From assembly GCA_018694835.1 (NCBI GenBank), contig JABHOG010000025.1, positions 1 to 49,925 on the forward strand: a stretch of DNA of 49,925 nt. The letters are read 5' to 3'. Shown piece after piece: positions 16,379 through 24,992 of this stretch. The DNA comes from Planctomycetota bacterium (GTDB taxonomy: Bacteria; Planctomycetota; UBA8108; UBA1146). A program made the position numbers and the translations under genes. Position 1 is the stretch's first letter; each line of letters opens with the position of its first letter. The notes beneath the pieces were generated by a model. It was not told where the DNA came from. It searched no databases and saw nothing but the letters and a program-made list of their open reading frames with translations.

Positions 16379-17341
16379 TTGCTGGAACGATGCTGGCGAG
16401 TTGGGGTGACTCTCGATCACTGGCGCCATCGCCGTCGAGAAGCTGCAGGTGAGTGGCCCCTTCGACTTCCGGTTCCGGTCATCAGCATCGGCAACATCAC
16501 CGTCGGAGGCACTGGCAAGACTCCTCTCACAGAATCGTTGGCTCGAACCTGGCTGAATCGAGGTGGGCATCCGGGCATCGTCAGTCGTGGTTATCGCGGC
16601 GGCGTCGATGGCAATGATGAACACAGGATGCTGCTACGAAGTTTGCCCGGGGTTCCCCATCAACAACATCGTTGTCGTCACACCGCAGGGCTCCAGCTAC
16701 TGGCAGCCCATCCCGAGGTGGATCTACTGCTGATCGATGATGGATTTCAACATCGACGCCTTCATCGAGATCTCGATTTGGTACTGCTCGATGGACGCAG
16801 TCCGCTGGCGGGAGGCTACTGCTTGCCACGGGGGCGCTTGCGAGAGCCATGGAGTCAGTTGGCTCGTGCCGATCACCTGATCCTGACTCGCGTCGAGCGT
16901 TGTCGTGATGAGGAACTGGCGAACACCGTTGGTTTTTTACGCCAGTGGTTCCCATCGATACCTCGATCGCTGGCGACCACTGAGGTGGGAGAGGTGAGAT
17001 CTCTCGGTTCTGCGGCGATCCCCGCTGCCGGATCCAGAGTGTTTGGATTTTGCGGAATCGGAGATCCCGATTCCTTTCGACAGACACTCACCGATCACGG
17101 CTGGAACCTGGTCGGGCTGGAGCCGTTTCGAGATCACCATCGCTACCAGATGTCTGACTTTCGACACATCTATCGGCGAGCCGGGGAACGGGGGGCTGCG
17201 GCCCTGGTCTGCACCGCCAAGGATGCGGTCAAGATCGAGCTCCTGCTCGCTGCTGGAATGAATTCCCCGTTGCCGATCCTGGTCCAGGAAGTGACCACCG
17301 CAGTCGATCTGGAGCCGATCCTCGCCCAAATTGGTGGGTGA
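16379..17341 (+). CDS. lpxK: Tetraacyldisaccharide 4'-kinase
   Basis: Phosphorylates the 4' position of the tetraacyldisaccharide 1-phosphate lipid A precursor at the inner membrane. The Walker A region is GNITVGGTGKTPL and the Walker B/catalytic region IDDGFQHRRLHRDLDLVLLD, both diagnostic for LpxK; LPRGRLREPW follows. The 320-residue length is normal. The start is uncertain: TTG 16379 has no obvious Shine-Dalgarno sequence, and the frame stays open upstream without an ATG, so initiation further up in or near the MshEN-like gene is possible. It shows the organism makes a phosphorylated lipid A, in line with hldE and the heptosyltransferases nearby. Confidence 0.92.
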   Translation: MLERCWRVGVTLDHWRHRRREAAGEWPLRLPVPVISIGNITVGGTGKTPLTESLARTWLNRGGHPGIVSRGYRGGVDGNDEHRMLLRSLPGVPHQQHRCRHTAGLQLLAAHPEVDLLLIDDGFQHRRLHRDLDLVLLDGRSPLAGGYCLPRGRLREPWSQLARADHLILTRVERCRDEELANTVGFLRQWFPSIPRSLATTEVGEVRSLGSAAIPAAGSRVFGFCGIGDPDSFRQTLTDHGWNLVGLEPFRDHHRYQMSDFRHIYRRAGERGAAALVCTAKDAVKIELLLAAGMNSPLPILVQEVTTAVDLEPILAQIGG

Positions 17342-17417
17342 GAGGGTGTCGGGAGGCGTGAAACTGCGGCCCCTTCCTGCTAGCATCCGCAAAAGACCCC
17401 GTTGAACAGGAGATCTC

Positions 17418-18389
17418 TTGGTACCGGACTCTCGTTGGCAACCGCTCGATCTCGGAGATGTGAAACCGATCCCCATCGGTCAGCGCAGGAATATTGTCCA
17501 CCGAGATCAGTTCCGCGAACTGTGTGACCCACAGGGAACCATCGAACAACTGATCGATTCCTTGCCGGACATCCTGGCTGGCGGTGAACTGCGTGCTGCC
17601 GCGGCCGCGGTGGCACGGTCTGTTGCTGGAGGAGCTCCGGTGATCGCCGCCCTCGGTGGCCATGTGGTCAAGGTGGGAATGGGTCCACTGATCATCGACC
17701 TGATGGAGAAGGGTGTGATCTCTGCCATCGCGATGAACGGTGCGACTGCGATTCACGATCTGGAACTGGCTCTGATCGGCCAGACATCTGAAGATGTCGA
17801 ATCCAACGTCGCCGATGGTACCTTCGGAATGGCGAGTGAAACTGCCGATGCATTTCGACAGGCGAGTTTGGCTGGCGCCGATGAGGTGGGGCTGGGAGCG
17901 GCTCTGGGAGACTGGATCGAATCACAGAGCGCGCCCCATGCTGAGCTCTCGATGTTGCTCAGAGCTCGGCAACTGCGAATCCCGGCGACGGTTCATGTCG
18001 CCATCGGAACCGACATCGTGCACATGCATCCGGGTGTTGCGGGAGCAAATATGGGAGCGGCGACCGCCATCGATTTTCGGTTGCTAGCAGCGGTGGTCAG
18101 TGACCTCGAGAATGGTTGCTGGCTCAACATCGGCTCTGCGGTGGTGATGCCAGAGGTCTTTCTCAAGGTGGTCAACATCGCTCGTAATCTGGGGAAACCG
18201 CTGAATGGAGTGACCGCCATCAACTTCGACATGATCCCGCACTATCGCACCAGTCGAAACGTATTGCAGCGTCCGGTGGAGAGAGGGATCTCATTGACCG
18301 GCCATCACGAGATCAACTTGCCGTTGTTCCGGGTTGCCGTCCTGCAACGGATGTCAGCGGAAGATCGAGGAGCCAGTGATGATTCCTGA
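17418..18389 (+). CDS. Conserved protein of unknown function between lpxK and hldE
   Basis: A 323-residue soluble protein, rich in strongly conserved-looking motifs: GGHVVKVGMGPLIIDLMEKG, MNGATAIHDLELAL, GQTSEDVESN, GTFGMASETADAF, VHVAIGTDIVHMHPG, NIGSAVVMPEVFLK and TGHHEINLPL. The run of glycines and the NGA-HD segment recall deoxyhypusine-synthase-like, Rossmann-type proteins, but this is a weak impression and no reaction is assigned. The many His/Asp-containing motifs suggest an enzyme. The start is TTG 17418, with AGGAGA about 4 nt upstream. It overlaps hldE by 11 bases, and the position between lpxK and hldE hints at a part in core or lipid A sugar metabolism. Confidence 0.7.
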   Translation: MVPDSRWQPLDLGDVKPIPIGQRRNIVHRDQFRELCDPQGTIEQLIDSLPDILAGGELRAAAAAVARSVAGGAPVIAALGGHVVKVGMGPLIIDLMEKGVISAIAMNGATAIHDLELALIGQTSEDVESNVADGTFGMASETADAFRQASLAGADEVGLGAALGDWIESQSAPHAELSMLLRARQLRIPATVHVAIGTDIVHMHPGVAGANMGAATAIDFRLLAAVVSDLENGCWLNIGSAVVMPEVFLKVVNIARNLGKPLNGVTAINFDMIPHYRTSRNVLQRPVERGISLTGHHEINLPLFRVAVLQRMSAEDRGASDDS

Positions 18390-19884
18390 ACTGAATACCC
18401 TGGCGGAGGCGCGCATCCTGGTGGTAGGTGACCTGATGCTCGACGAGTACTTCTACGGCGATATCGAGCGCATCTCGCCGGAGGCTCCGGTTCCGGTGGT
18501 GCAGGGGCGTCACCACGAGATGCGAGTCGGAGGGGCAGGGAGTGTGGTGACCAACCTCGCCGCCCTCGGATTCGAGCCGATCGTCGTCGGGCTGGTCGGA
18601 GATGACGATGGCGGGCGATTCATTCGCCAGGCACTCGAGGAGACGGGAGCTCGCACCGAGGGGGTGGTCGTTTGCAAGAGCCGACCGACGATTCGCAAGA
18701 CTCGGATCCTGGCCGGAGTCCAACACGCTGGCAGAGCTCAGCAGCAGGTACTGCGTCTCGATCAGGAGGAGAAGAGTCCCATCGATAGTGGCGAGCAGTC
18801 GCTGTTGATCGAGGCCATCAAAAATGCTCTTGAGCAAGATCCTGCAGCGGTGCTGATCTCTGACTACGAGAAGGGAATGCTGGAGACTTCACTCCTCGAG
18901 TCGCTGGTCGAGGGGGCTCAGCGACGATCGATTCCGGTGCTGGTCGATCCTGGCCGATCGGGACGTTGGAGTGGTTATCGTGGGGCGACGCTGATCTGTC
19001 CCAATCGATATGAGGCGAGCAGCGCGACCGGGATCGATCTCGACGCTGAAGTAAAGGAGCAGTTGAAGGCGGGACAGGCGCTGGTACAGGATCTCGAACT
19101 GGAGCACTGTATCCTGACCCTGGATCGAGACGGGATCACCCGAGTCTCCGCCAGCGGAGACTCGCGGCGCCATCCGACCCGGGTTCAGGCGGTCACCGAT
19201 GTGGCGGGTGCAGGAGACATGGTCCTGAGTCTGCTGGGAGCAGCACTGGCCTCCGGCTGGAACATCGATGATGCCTGTCAACTGGCCAATCTCGGGGCCG
19301 GGATCGAGGTCCAGAAGGTCGGGGTGCAGCCGGTCGAACGGTGGGAACTGGACGCAGCCAGGAGTGCCTGGATGGGAATTGTGCCCATCGCACTGCGCTC
19401 GTCGCAACAGATGCAGGAATTGGTCCAGCAAGCGAAGGCCAATGGCCAGACGGTGGTCTTCACCAATGGCTGCTTCGATCTGCTTCATGCCGGTCATCTT
19501 CAGTTGCTCGAAGCGGCGCGGGCCTTTGGCGATCTACTGGTGGTTGGAATCAATTCCGATGCGTCGGTGACTCGTCTCAAGGGCCCCGAGCGACCAATTC
19601 TGCCCGCCACTGAGCGCGCTCGACTGCTCGGGGCGCTCTCCTGTGTCGATCATGTGGTGGTGTTTGATGAGGACACCCCGGAAGTACTGATCGGTGCCCT
19701 GATCCCCGAGGTGCTGGTCAAGGGCGCTGATTACAGCGTCGATGAGGTGGTGGGTAAGGATGTGGTGGAGGCGGCGGGAGGCCGGGTGGAGCGGATCACC
19801 TTGGTCCAGGGGGCTTCGACCACCGGGCTCATCGAACGAATTCGAAGTGGGACTCGAACTTGCCCCCCGACGCCGGAAGGCTAG
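18379..19884 (+). CDS. hldE: Bifunctional heptose-7-phosphate kinase / heptose-1-phosphate adenylyltransferase
   Basis: Makes ADP-heptose for the lipopolysaccharide inner core. The N-terminal PfkB-type kinase (about residues 1-325) shows GDLMLDEYFYGD, the sugar-binding GGAGSVVTNLAALG and the ATP/base motif DVAGAGDMVLS. The C-terminal cytidylyltransferase-fold domain (about 350-490) shows TNGCFDLLHAGHLQLLE, NSDASVTRLKG, RPI and VKGADYS. At 501 residues it is a little longer than E. coli HldE (477). ATG 18379 has GAGGAG 6 nt upstream and overlaps the previous stop by 11 bases. Its product is the donor for the heptosyltransferases at 12702 and 22494. Confidence 0.96.
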   Translation: MIPELNTLAEARILVVGDLMLDEYFYGDIERISPEAPVPVVQGRHHEMRVGGAGSVVTNLAALGFEPIVVGLVGDDDGGRFIRQALEETGARTEGVVVCKSRPTIRKTRILAGVQHAGRAQQQVLRLDQEEKSPIDSGEQSLLIEAIKNALEQDPAAVLISDYEKGMLETSLLESLVEGAQRRSIPVLVDPGRSGRWSGYRGATLICPNRYEASSATGIDLDAEVKEQLKAGQALVQDLELEHCILTLDRDGITRVSASGDSRRHPTRVQAVTDVAGAGDMVLSLLGAALASGWNIDDACQLANLGAGIEVQKVGVQPVERWELDAARSAWMGIVPIALRSSQQMQELVQQAKANGQTVVFTNGCFDLLHAGHLQLLEAARAFGDLLVVGINSDASVTRLKGPERPILPATERARLLGALSCVDHVVVFDEDTPEVLIGALIPEVLVKGADYSVDEVVGKDVVEAAGGRVERITLVQGASTTGLIERIRSGTRTCPPTPEG

Positions 19885-19893
19885 GATGCACCT

Positions 19894-20004
19894 CCCATGC
19901 CGTGGGCATGGGCCCGTCTGAGCCGGAGAGCCCATTCCGGACCTCACATCGTGAGGTGAATCCATCGGACGATTTCAATATCCGGAGTCCGGTTCTCCGG
20001 ACTC
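19894..20004 (+). other. Cluster of short hairpins between hldE and the PilT-like gene
   Basis: The 144-bp spacer holds several perfect inverted repeats in a row: CCCATGCC/GGCATGGG (19894-19912, 3-nt loop), CCGGA/TCCGG (19923-19940), ACCTCAC/GTGAGGT (19941-19957, 3-nt loop) and GAGTCCGG/CCGGACTC (19985-20004, 4-nt loop). None is followed by a T-run, so a standard terminator is not obvious. It may be a structured leader of the pil genes, a factor-dependent end of hldE, or both. It matched no riboswitch class I could recognise by eye. Confidence 0.5.
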
Positions 20005-20028
20005 ACACGATCAGGCCTGGAGCAATGC

Positions 20029-21414
20029 ATGACCGATGATACGAAGGAGGGCACCGCCGACAGGCCCTCCAGCGAAGCAGCCATGTTTGGCCGCATCGCA
20101 CTCAAGAATCAACTGGTGGGGGAAGCCGATCTGCGACGGGTGATGTCGAGCCTCACCAGGGGATCGGATCTGGGAAAGGCGCTGGTGGCTGAGGGTTTAA
20201 TCTCGGCCAAGCATGCCGAGGCAATCTCGAAAAAGGTTGCCCAGCGACTCGAGGGCCAGTCCACAGCGGCTAGCGCGGGTGGCGCCGAGGGTCAGGTGAA
20301 GACCACTACTCGAGCCGGAGTGATCTCCGTCGTCGATGTGCAGCGGATGGACTTCACCTCGATGGTCGGCAAACCGTTGATTGAATATCTGCGCAAGGCG
20401 CGAGAACTGGGTTGTTCCGACTTTCACTTCCAGGTCGATTCGGCACCTCTGGTTCGTCTCCACGGACATCTTATCCGCTGGAAGCATCCAGCACTGACCG
20501 CCAAGGACACTGCCAGGACCATCGAGGGATTGCTCGATGAGAAGCAGTGGAAAGATTTGCAACAAGACCAGGATCTGGACTACTGCCTCGACGATGGAGA
20601 CAGGGGTCGCTACCGCACCAACTGCTTCAAGCAGCGCAAGGGTTTTGAGGCGGTGTTTCGGATCATCCCGACCAAGGTGCCATCCCTTGAGGATCTGCAC
20701 ATGCCGGAGGTGCTTTCCCAGTTCACCCAGTACAACCAGGGCATCGTCCTGGTCACGGGGCCAGCCGGTTGCGGGAAGTCTGCAACGCTGGCGGCGATCG
20801 TCGAGCGGATCAACCAGCAGCGCCATGACCACATCGTGACGGTTGAGGATCCCATCGAATACATCTTCACCCCCGCAGGATGCAATATCAATCAGCGCCA
20901 TGTGCACCATCATACAGAGAGCAACTACAGCGCCTTGCGATCGGCGATGAGGGCCGATCCTGATGTCATCATGGTGGGCGAGATGCGCGACGTGGAGACG
21001 ATCTCGATGGCCATCACCGCCGCAGAAACGGGGCACCTGGTACTGGCCACACTTCACACGACCAATGCCATTCGCTCGATCGATCGCCTGATCGATGTGT
21101 TTCCGCCTCGAGAGCAGGAGCAGGTCCGAGCGATGGTGTCCGAGTCGATGCGAGGGGTCATCTCACAGCAGTTGTTGCCGCGAAAAGATGGCACCGGCGT
21201 GGAGCCGGCGCTGGAGATCATGTTCACCACTCCGGCGGTAGGAAATCTGATTCGGGAGGGCAAGACATACCAGCTGGCGTCGGTGCTCCAGACCGGTCGT
21301 AAACAGGGAATGATCACGATGGACGACTCGATTCGCAACTTGCTCCGTAAGGGAATAGTGACCCTGGAGACGGCTCGATTCCACGCGGAGGACCCCTCCG
21401 CCATGCAGGGTTAG
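20029..21414 (+). CDS. PilT/PilB-like type IV pilus ATPase with MshEN-like N-terminal domain
   Basis: A secretion-type hexameric ATPase of 461 residues. Residues about 18-75 form a MshEN-like regulatory domain (MFGRIALKNQLVGEADLRR and LGKALVAEGLISAKHAEAI), followed by a Ser/Ala/Gly linker. The PilT-like core has Walker A GPAGCGKSAT near residue 245, the Asp box VEDPIEY, Walker B ADPDVIMVGEMRD and the His box LATLHTTN. The late segment FTTPAVGNLIREGK matches the PilT AIRNLIRE region, so it is closer to PilT than PilB. ATG 20029 follows GGAG by 6 nt. It lies 10 bp before a second pilT gene. Confidence 0.85.
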   Translation: MTDDTKEGTADRPSSEAAMFGRIALKNQLVGEADLRRVMSSLTRGSDLGKALVAEGLISAKHAEAISKKVAQRLEGQSTAASAGGAEGQVKTTTRAGVISVVDVQRMDFTSMVGKPLIEYLRKARELGCSDFHFQVDSAPLVRLHGHLIRWKHPALTAKDTARTIEGLLDEKQWKDLQQDQDLDYCLDDGDRGRYRTNCFKQRKGFEAVFRIIPTKVPSLEDLHMPEVLSQFTQYNQGIVLVTGPAGCGKSATLAAIVERINQQRHDHIVTVEDPIEYIFTPAGCNINQRHVHHHTESNYSALRSAMRADPDVIMVGEMRDVETISMAITAAETGHLVLATLHTTNAIRSIDRLIDVFPPREQEQVRAMVSESMRGVISQQLLPRKDGTGVEPALEIMFTTPAVGNLIREGKTYQLASVLQTGRKQGMITMDDSIRNLLRKGIVTLETARFHAEDPSAMQG

Positions 21415-21424
21415 GAAAATATCG

Positions 21425-22489
21425 ATGTCTGTTGAATCACTCGAAAAACTACTCTGTAAGATTCTTGAAGTCGAGGGGTCTGACCTTCATATCAGTGCCG
21501 GAATGCCTCCCAAGATCCGCATTCATGGGCACCTCAGGCCGATCACCAAGGAATCTCTCACCAATCAACAGGTCGAAGAACTGCTGCTCCCCTCCCTCGA
21601 TGAGAAGCGCAGCGCGATCTTCGCCGAGAAGAATGATCTCGATTGGGCCTACGCCATTCCTGGAGTGGCACGCTTCCGTTGTAGCTTCTTCAGGCAACAA
21701 CACGGGATGTCCGGGGTATTCCGGATCATTCCCGAGGAGATCAAGACGGTTCAGGAACTAGGTGTGCCCTCTCACATCGAAGATTTCTGTAAACTTCGTA
21801 ATGGTTTGATCCTCTGCACTGGTCCGACAGGAAGTGGGAAATCGACGACCCTTGCGGCGTTGATCGACTTCATCAACAGGAACCAGTCGAGGCACATCGT
21901 GACCATCGAGGAACCGATCGAGTTCGTACATCAGAACAAGAGCAGTCAGATTACCCAGCGCGAGGTGGGAATCGATACGGCGTCCTTCGCCCGGGCGTTG
22001 CGATCGGTCAGCCGCCAGGATCCGGACGTGATCCTGGTGGGTGAACTTCGAGATCTGGAGACGATCAGTCTTGCCATCACCGCAGCAGAGATGGGGTACC
22101 TGGTCTTTGCTACTCTCCATACCAATAGTGCTGCCAAGACGGTCGACCGGATCATCGATGTGTTTCCTGAAGATCAGCAAAACCAGGTGCGCACGATGCT
22201 CTCTTCATCGCTCAAGGGAATCATCGCCCAGTTACTGATCCCGAAGCAGGATGGCAAGGGTCGCGTGGCGGTCAACGAGTTGCTCTTCCATGATGGATCC
22301 TTGCCCAACATCATCCGTGAGGGTGCGGTGCACAAGATCGTCTCCCTCATCGAGGGTGGACGAGGTAAGGGGATGCAGTTGATGGACGATTCCATCATGG
22401 CCGCATTGAAGAGGGATGACATCAGTGCCGAACATGCGTACCGGTGGGCCAGCGAGAAGAAGAAATTCCAGCACTTCCTGAAGGGTTGA
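21425..22489 (+). CDS. pilT: Type IV pilus retraction ATPase PilT
   Basis: Drives pilus retraction by ATP hydrolysis at the cytoplasmic face of the pilus machine, as known for PilT. The 354-residue protein has the canonical SDLHISAGMPP start, Walker A GPTGSGKSTT near residue 133, the Asp box IEEPIEFVH, Walker B DPDVILVGELRD, the His box FATLHTNSA and the C-terminal SLPNIIREG. It follows the other PilT-like gene by 10 bp, so both are probably one operon; having two PilT-type ATPases in tandem suggests a motor pair. The heptosyltransferase gene starts 4 bp after its stop. No pilin or pilus assembly genes are in the window. Confidence 0.92.
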   Translation: MSVESLEKLLCKILEVEGSDLHISAGMPPKIRIHGHLRPITKESLTNQQVEELLLPSLDEKRSAIFAEKNDLDWAYAIPGVARFRCSFFRQQHGMSGVFRIIPEEIKTVQELGVPSHIEDFCKLRNGLILCTGPTGSGKSTTLAALIDFINRNQSRHIVTIEEPIEFVHQNKSSQITQREVGIDTASFARALRSVSRQDPDVILVGELRDLETISLAITAAEMGYLVFATLHTNSAAKTVDRIIDVFPEDQQNQVRTMLSSSLKGIIAQLLIPKQDGKGRVAVNELLFHDGSLPNIIREGAVHKIVSLIEGGRGKGMQLMDDSIMAALKRDDISAEHAYRWASEKKKFQHFLKG

Positions 22490-22493
22490 TCGG

Positions 22494-23558
22494 TTGTCTG
22501 ACCCTGAACGGCTGCTGATCCGGTTGCCGACCTGGGTCGGAGATGCGGTGATGGCTACCCCTGCTCTTCGGGCCGTGAGAAGAGATCTTCCACACACCCG
22601 TATTGCGCTGATGGGGGGGGCGCCTCTCGAACCCTTACTCGCCGATGCAGGCCTGTTCGATGACTGGGTCGCGACCGCTTCAGGTTCAGGGGAGGTCGCT
22701 GCCAACATCGCTGCGATCGAGGACTTTGGTGCCGATGTGGCACTGCTTCTTCCACATTCCTTTCGAACGGCCTGGGAAATCTGGCGTGCGTCGGTTCCAC
22801 GGCGCATTGGTCTGACCGGTCAATTCCGGGGCTGGTTGCTGACCGATCCGCTTCGCCGGCATCGGCTTCCGCAGGGACGGCGCGCCATTCCCATGCATCA
22901 CGAGTACCTGGAAGTGGTGGCTTCGCTGGGAGCCTCTGGCGACGGGATCGGTTCGAAACTTGGGGTTAGCGAGGAAGTGGTCTTCTCTGCGACCCGGCGC
23001 CTCGATGCTCTCTCCATCGATTCCGATCGGAATTGGATCGGATTCCACCCGGGAGCGGCCTTTGGTCCCTCCAAGATCTGGCCCCTCGATCGAATGGCGA
23101 TGGTCGCCCGCACCTTGAGAGATGATGACGGCTGCGGAATCGTCATCACCTGTGGTCCGGGGGAAGAGCCATTGGCCCGGAAATTGAGAGACTTGGTGGG
23201 GGGGGAGGTGGTCGATCTTTCCGAAGATCTGTGGCCCCTCGACCAACTCAAAGTCTTGATGGGGAGATTGGCATTACTGGTGACTGGCGATACCGGTCCT
23301 CGGCACATCGCTGCGGGGATGGGTACCCCTCAAGTAGTTCTGATGGGCCCCACCAGTCCCGATTACACCGACGCTTACCTGGAAACGACCAGCGTGATCC
23401 GGCGCGAAGATGTCGATTGCAGCCCCTGTCAACAAAAGGTCTGTCCACTGGGGCATCACCAGTGCATGACCTTCATCGAACCGGAGGCGGTGATCGAAGA
23501 GGTGCGTCGCTGGCTGGCACGGGCGTCCGATTTCTCAGAGGGAGCGGAGCGAGCCTGA
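22494..23558 (+). CDS. ADP-heptose:LPS heptosyltransferase II-like (GT9)
   Basis: A 354-residue GT9 heptosyltransferase resembling WaaF. Motifs are LLIRLPTWVGDAVMATPALRA at the N-terminus, PHSFRTAWEIW, GFHPGAAFGPSKIWP, TGDTGPRHIAAG and the Cys segment DCSPCQQKVCPLGHHQCM. It starts at TTG 22494, 4 bp after pilT, with only a weak AAGGG upstream, so coupling to pilT translation is likely. Being in a pil operon rather than next to hldE is unusual, but it should use the same ADP-heptose pool. A run of 15-bp tandem repeats begins just past the stop. Confidence 0.9.
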   Translation: MSDPERLLIRLPTWVGDAVMATPALRAVRRDLPHTRIALMGGAPLEPLLADAGLFDDWVATASGSGEVAANIAAIEDFGADVALLLPHSFRTAWEIWRASVPRRIGLTGQFRGWLLTDPLRRHRLPQGRRAIPMHHEYLEVVASLGASGDGIGSKLGVSEEVVFSATRRLDALSIDSDRNWIGFHPGAAFGPSKIWPLDRMAMVARTLRDDDGCGIVITCGPGEEPLARKLRDLVGGEVVDLSEDLWPLDQLKVLMGRLALLVTGDTGPRHIAAGMGTPQVVLMGPTSPDYTDAYLETTSVIRREDVDCSPCQQKVCPLGHHQCMTFIEPEAVIEEVRRWLARASDFSEGAERA

Positions 23559-23563
23559 CGGAT

Positions 23564-23608
23564 CAGTCTTGCGAATTTCAGTCTCGCGAATCTCAGTCTC
23601 GCGAATCT
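23564..23608. repeat. Three tandem copies of a 15-bp repeat
   Basis: Units at 23564-23578, 23579-23593 and 23594-23608. The last two are identical (CAGTCTCGCGAATCT) and the first differs at two positions. The array begins 6 bp after the heptosyltransferase stop, in the spacer between convergent genes. There are no spacers between units, so it is not CRISPR-like. Confidence 0.9.
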
Positions 23609-23635
23609 CAGTGGTGAGATGCTCGGACTGCTCGC

Positions 23636-24727
23636 TTATTGAGCCGAGACCTGTTCCACGATCTGATCGCAGGCTGAGGTCATCACGCTTCCCAGCGCTC
23701 CATCTGGATGAGTTTTCATCATCGGAGTTCCGCCGTCTCCGCTGAGAGCGATGCTCGGTTCGAGGGGGATCTTGCCGAGGAACGGGACCTGGTAGCGCAG
23801 TGCGGCAGCTTCACCACCGCCGCCACGAAAGATCTCGGTGATTTCGCCGCAGGAGGCACACTCGAAGCCACTCATGTTCTCGATCACACCGAGGATCGGA
23901 ACGCTGGTTCTCTGGAACATCTGGATGCCACGCTGAACATCGAGAAGTGCGACATCCTGGGGAGTGGTGACGATCACTCCGCCGGTCAGGACGATCGACT
24001 GCACCAGTGTCAGCTGCGCATCCCCGGTTCCGGGAGGCAAGTCCAGCACCAGATAATCGAGTTGACCCCATTCGACCTGGAACAGGAACTGACGCAACAG
24101 TCCGGTGACCATCGGGCCACGCCAGATCACTGGAGAGTCATCTTCGAGCAGGTAGCCGATCGACATCGTCTTGATACCATGCACCTCGATGGGAAGGATG
24201 GTGTCCTTCTCGGTCGCTCTCGGCTTCTGATCTTCGGTGCCGAGCATCTTGGGGGTCGAGGGACCGTAGACATCCGCGTCGAGCAAACCAGTTTTCAGTC
24301 CGCGTGCCGCCAAGGCGAGCGCCAGATTGACCGCTACCGTTGACTTGCCGACCCCGCCCTTGCCGCTGGCCACTGCGATCACATTTTGTACTCCTGGGAT
24401 GTCCTTGGCACCGACAGAGGAGCCTTCCACCCCTGGAGCACCCGCTGCGGGATCCGCTGTCGGGGCGGGAGTCTCTGAGCGATGGAGCAGCGTCACTTTT
24501 TCGACTCCATCGATGGTTCGTATGCGGTCCTCGATCTGTTCCGAGATCGATCCCTGCTGGGTCGTTAGACCGGCGGGGAATTGCACCACGACCGTGACTT
24601 CTCCTTCGTGAACGATGACTCGCTGGATTACACCTGACTTGACGATGCTGCTCGGAGTTCCTGGCAGGGGAATCTCAGAGAGGACCTGATTGACGGCTGC
24701 GACTATCACACTTTTATCAGATGGCAT
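23636..24727 (-). CDS. mrp: Mrp/NBP35-family iron-sulfur cluster carrier ATPase
   Basis: P-loop scaffold that binds and transfers Fe-S clusters (ApbC/Mrp family). Residues 1-85 are an Fe-S assembly P (DUF59-type) domain, then an Ala/Pro-rich linker, then the ATPase with the deviant Walker A GKGGVGKSTVAVNLA near residue 122, LLDADVYGPS, LPPGTGDAQLT and the cluster cysteines in ECASCGE. At 363 residues the length is normal. ATG 24727 has GAGAGAG upstream. It stands alone on the minus strand, convergent with the heptosyltransferase. Confidence 0.95.
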   Translation of the reverse strand: MPSDKSVIVAAVNQVLSEIPLPGTPSSIVKSGVIQRVIVHEGEVTVVVQFPAGLTTQQGSISEQIEDRIRTIDGVEKVTLLHRSETPAPTADPAAGAPGVEGSSVGAKDIPGVQNVIAVASGKGGVGKSTVAVNLALALAARGLKTGLLDADVYGPSTPKMLGTEDQKPRATEKDTILPIEVHGIKTMSIGYLLEDDSPVIWRGPMVTGLLRQFLFQVEWGQLDYLVLDLPPGTGDAQLTLVQSIVLTGGVIVTTPQDVALLDVQRGIQMFQRTSVPILGVIENMSGFECASCGEITEIFRGGGGEAAALRYQVPFLGKIPLEPSIALSGDGGTPMMKTHPDGALGSVMTSACDQIVEQVSAQ

Positions 24728-24776
24728 CTGGAATCTCTCTCAAGTGACGAAGGACTAGAAATGACGGGTCCCTCAA

Positions 24777-24804
24777 TTGACACGGAACTCTATTCCGGTA
24801 AATC
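24777..24804 (+). promoter_or_regulatory. Candidate sigma-70-type promoter upstream of the thioredoxin-like gene
   Basis: TTGACA at 24777-24782 is a perfect -35 box; 16 bp later TAAATC (24799-24804) is a weak -10. It lies about 190 bp before the ATG at 24993, in the divergent spacer with mrp. Confidence 0.35.
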
Positions 24805-24920
24805 GTATCCAGTGAGTCGTCGCTCGGCAATCAACACCGTGTCCCTTACCTGTCGCAACCCTCTTTTCGTGCCACAGTGGTCGTCTGAATCGAGCGCTCA
24901 AGGTTCCACAGTTCCTCCTA

Positions 24921-24929
24921 TGCTATGAT
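24921..24929 (+). promoter_or_regulatory. Candidate extended -10 promoter of the thioredoxin-like gene
   Basis: TGCTATGAT gives an extended -10 (TGn plus TATGAT). No good -35 is seen. It is 64 bp before the ATG at 24993 and is an alternative to the TTGACA promoter further upstream. Confidence 0.4.
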
Positions 24930-24992
24930 GTGTTTTCGAGGGGAATTTGACCGAATTCAGTTGGATTCGGCTCCCGTCTGGGAAGGTCAGCC

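Noticed and set aside
19840-19875. tRNA-like string (GTTCGAGTCCC on the minus strand)
   Set aside because: It lies in the hldE coding end, the T-stem does not pair and no acceptor or anticodon arm can be formed.
20197-21057. A 286-codon minus-strand frame opposite the PilT-like gene
   Set aside because: It is His/Asp-rich shadow sequence with no motif, lying inside a well-supported ATPase gene.
23564-23608. CRISPR-like array
   Set aside because: The 15-bp units are directly adjacent without spacers and no cas genes are near.
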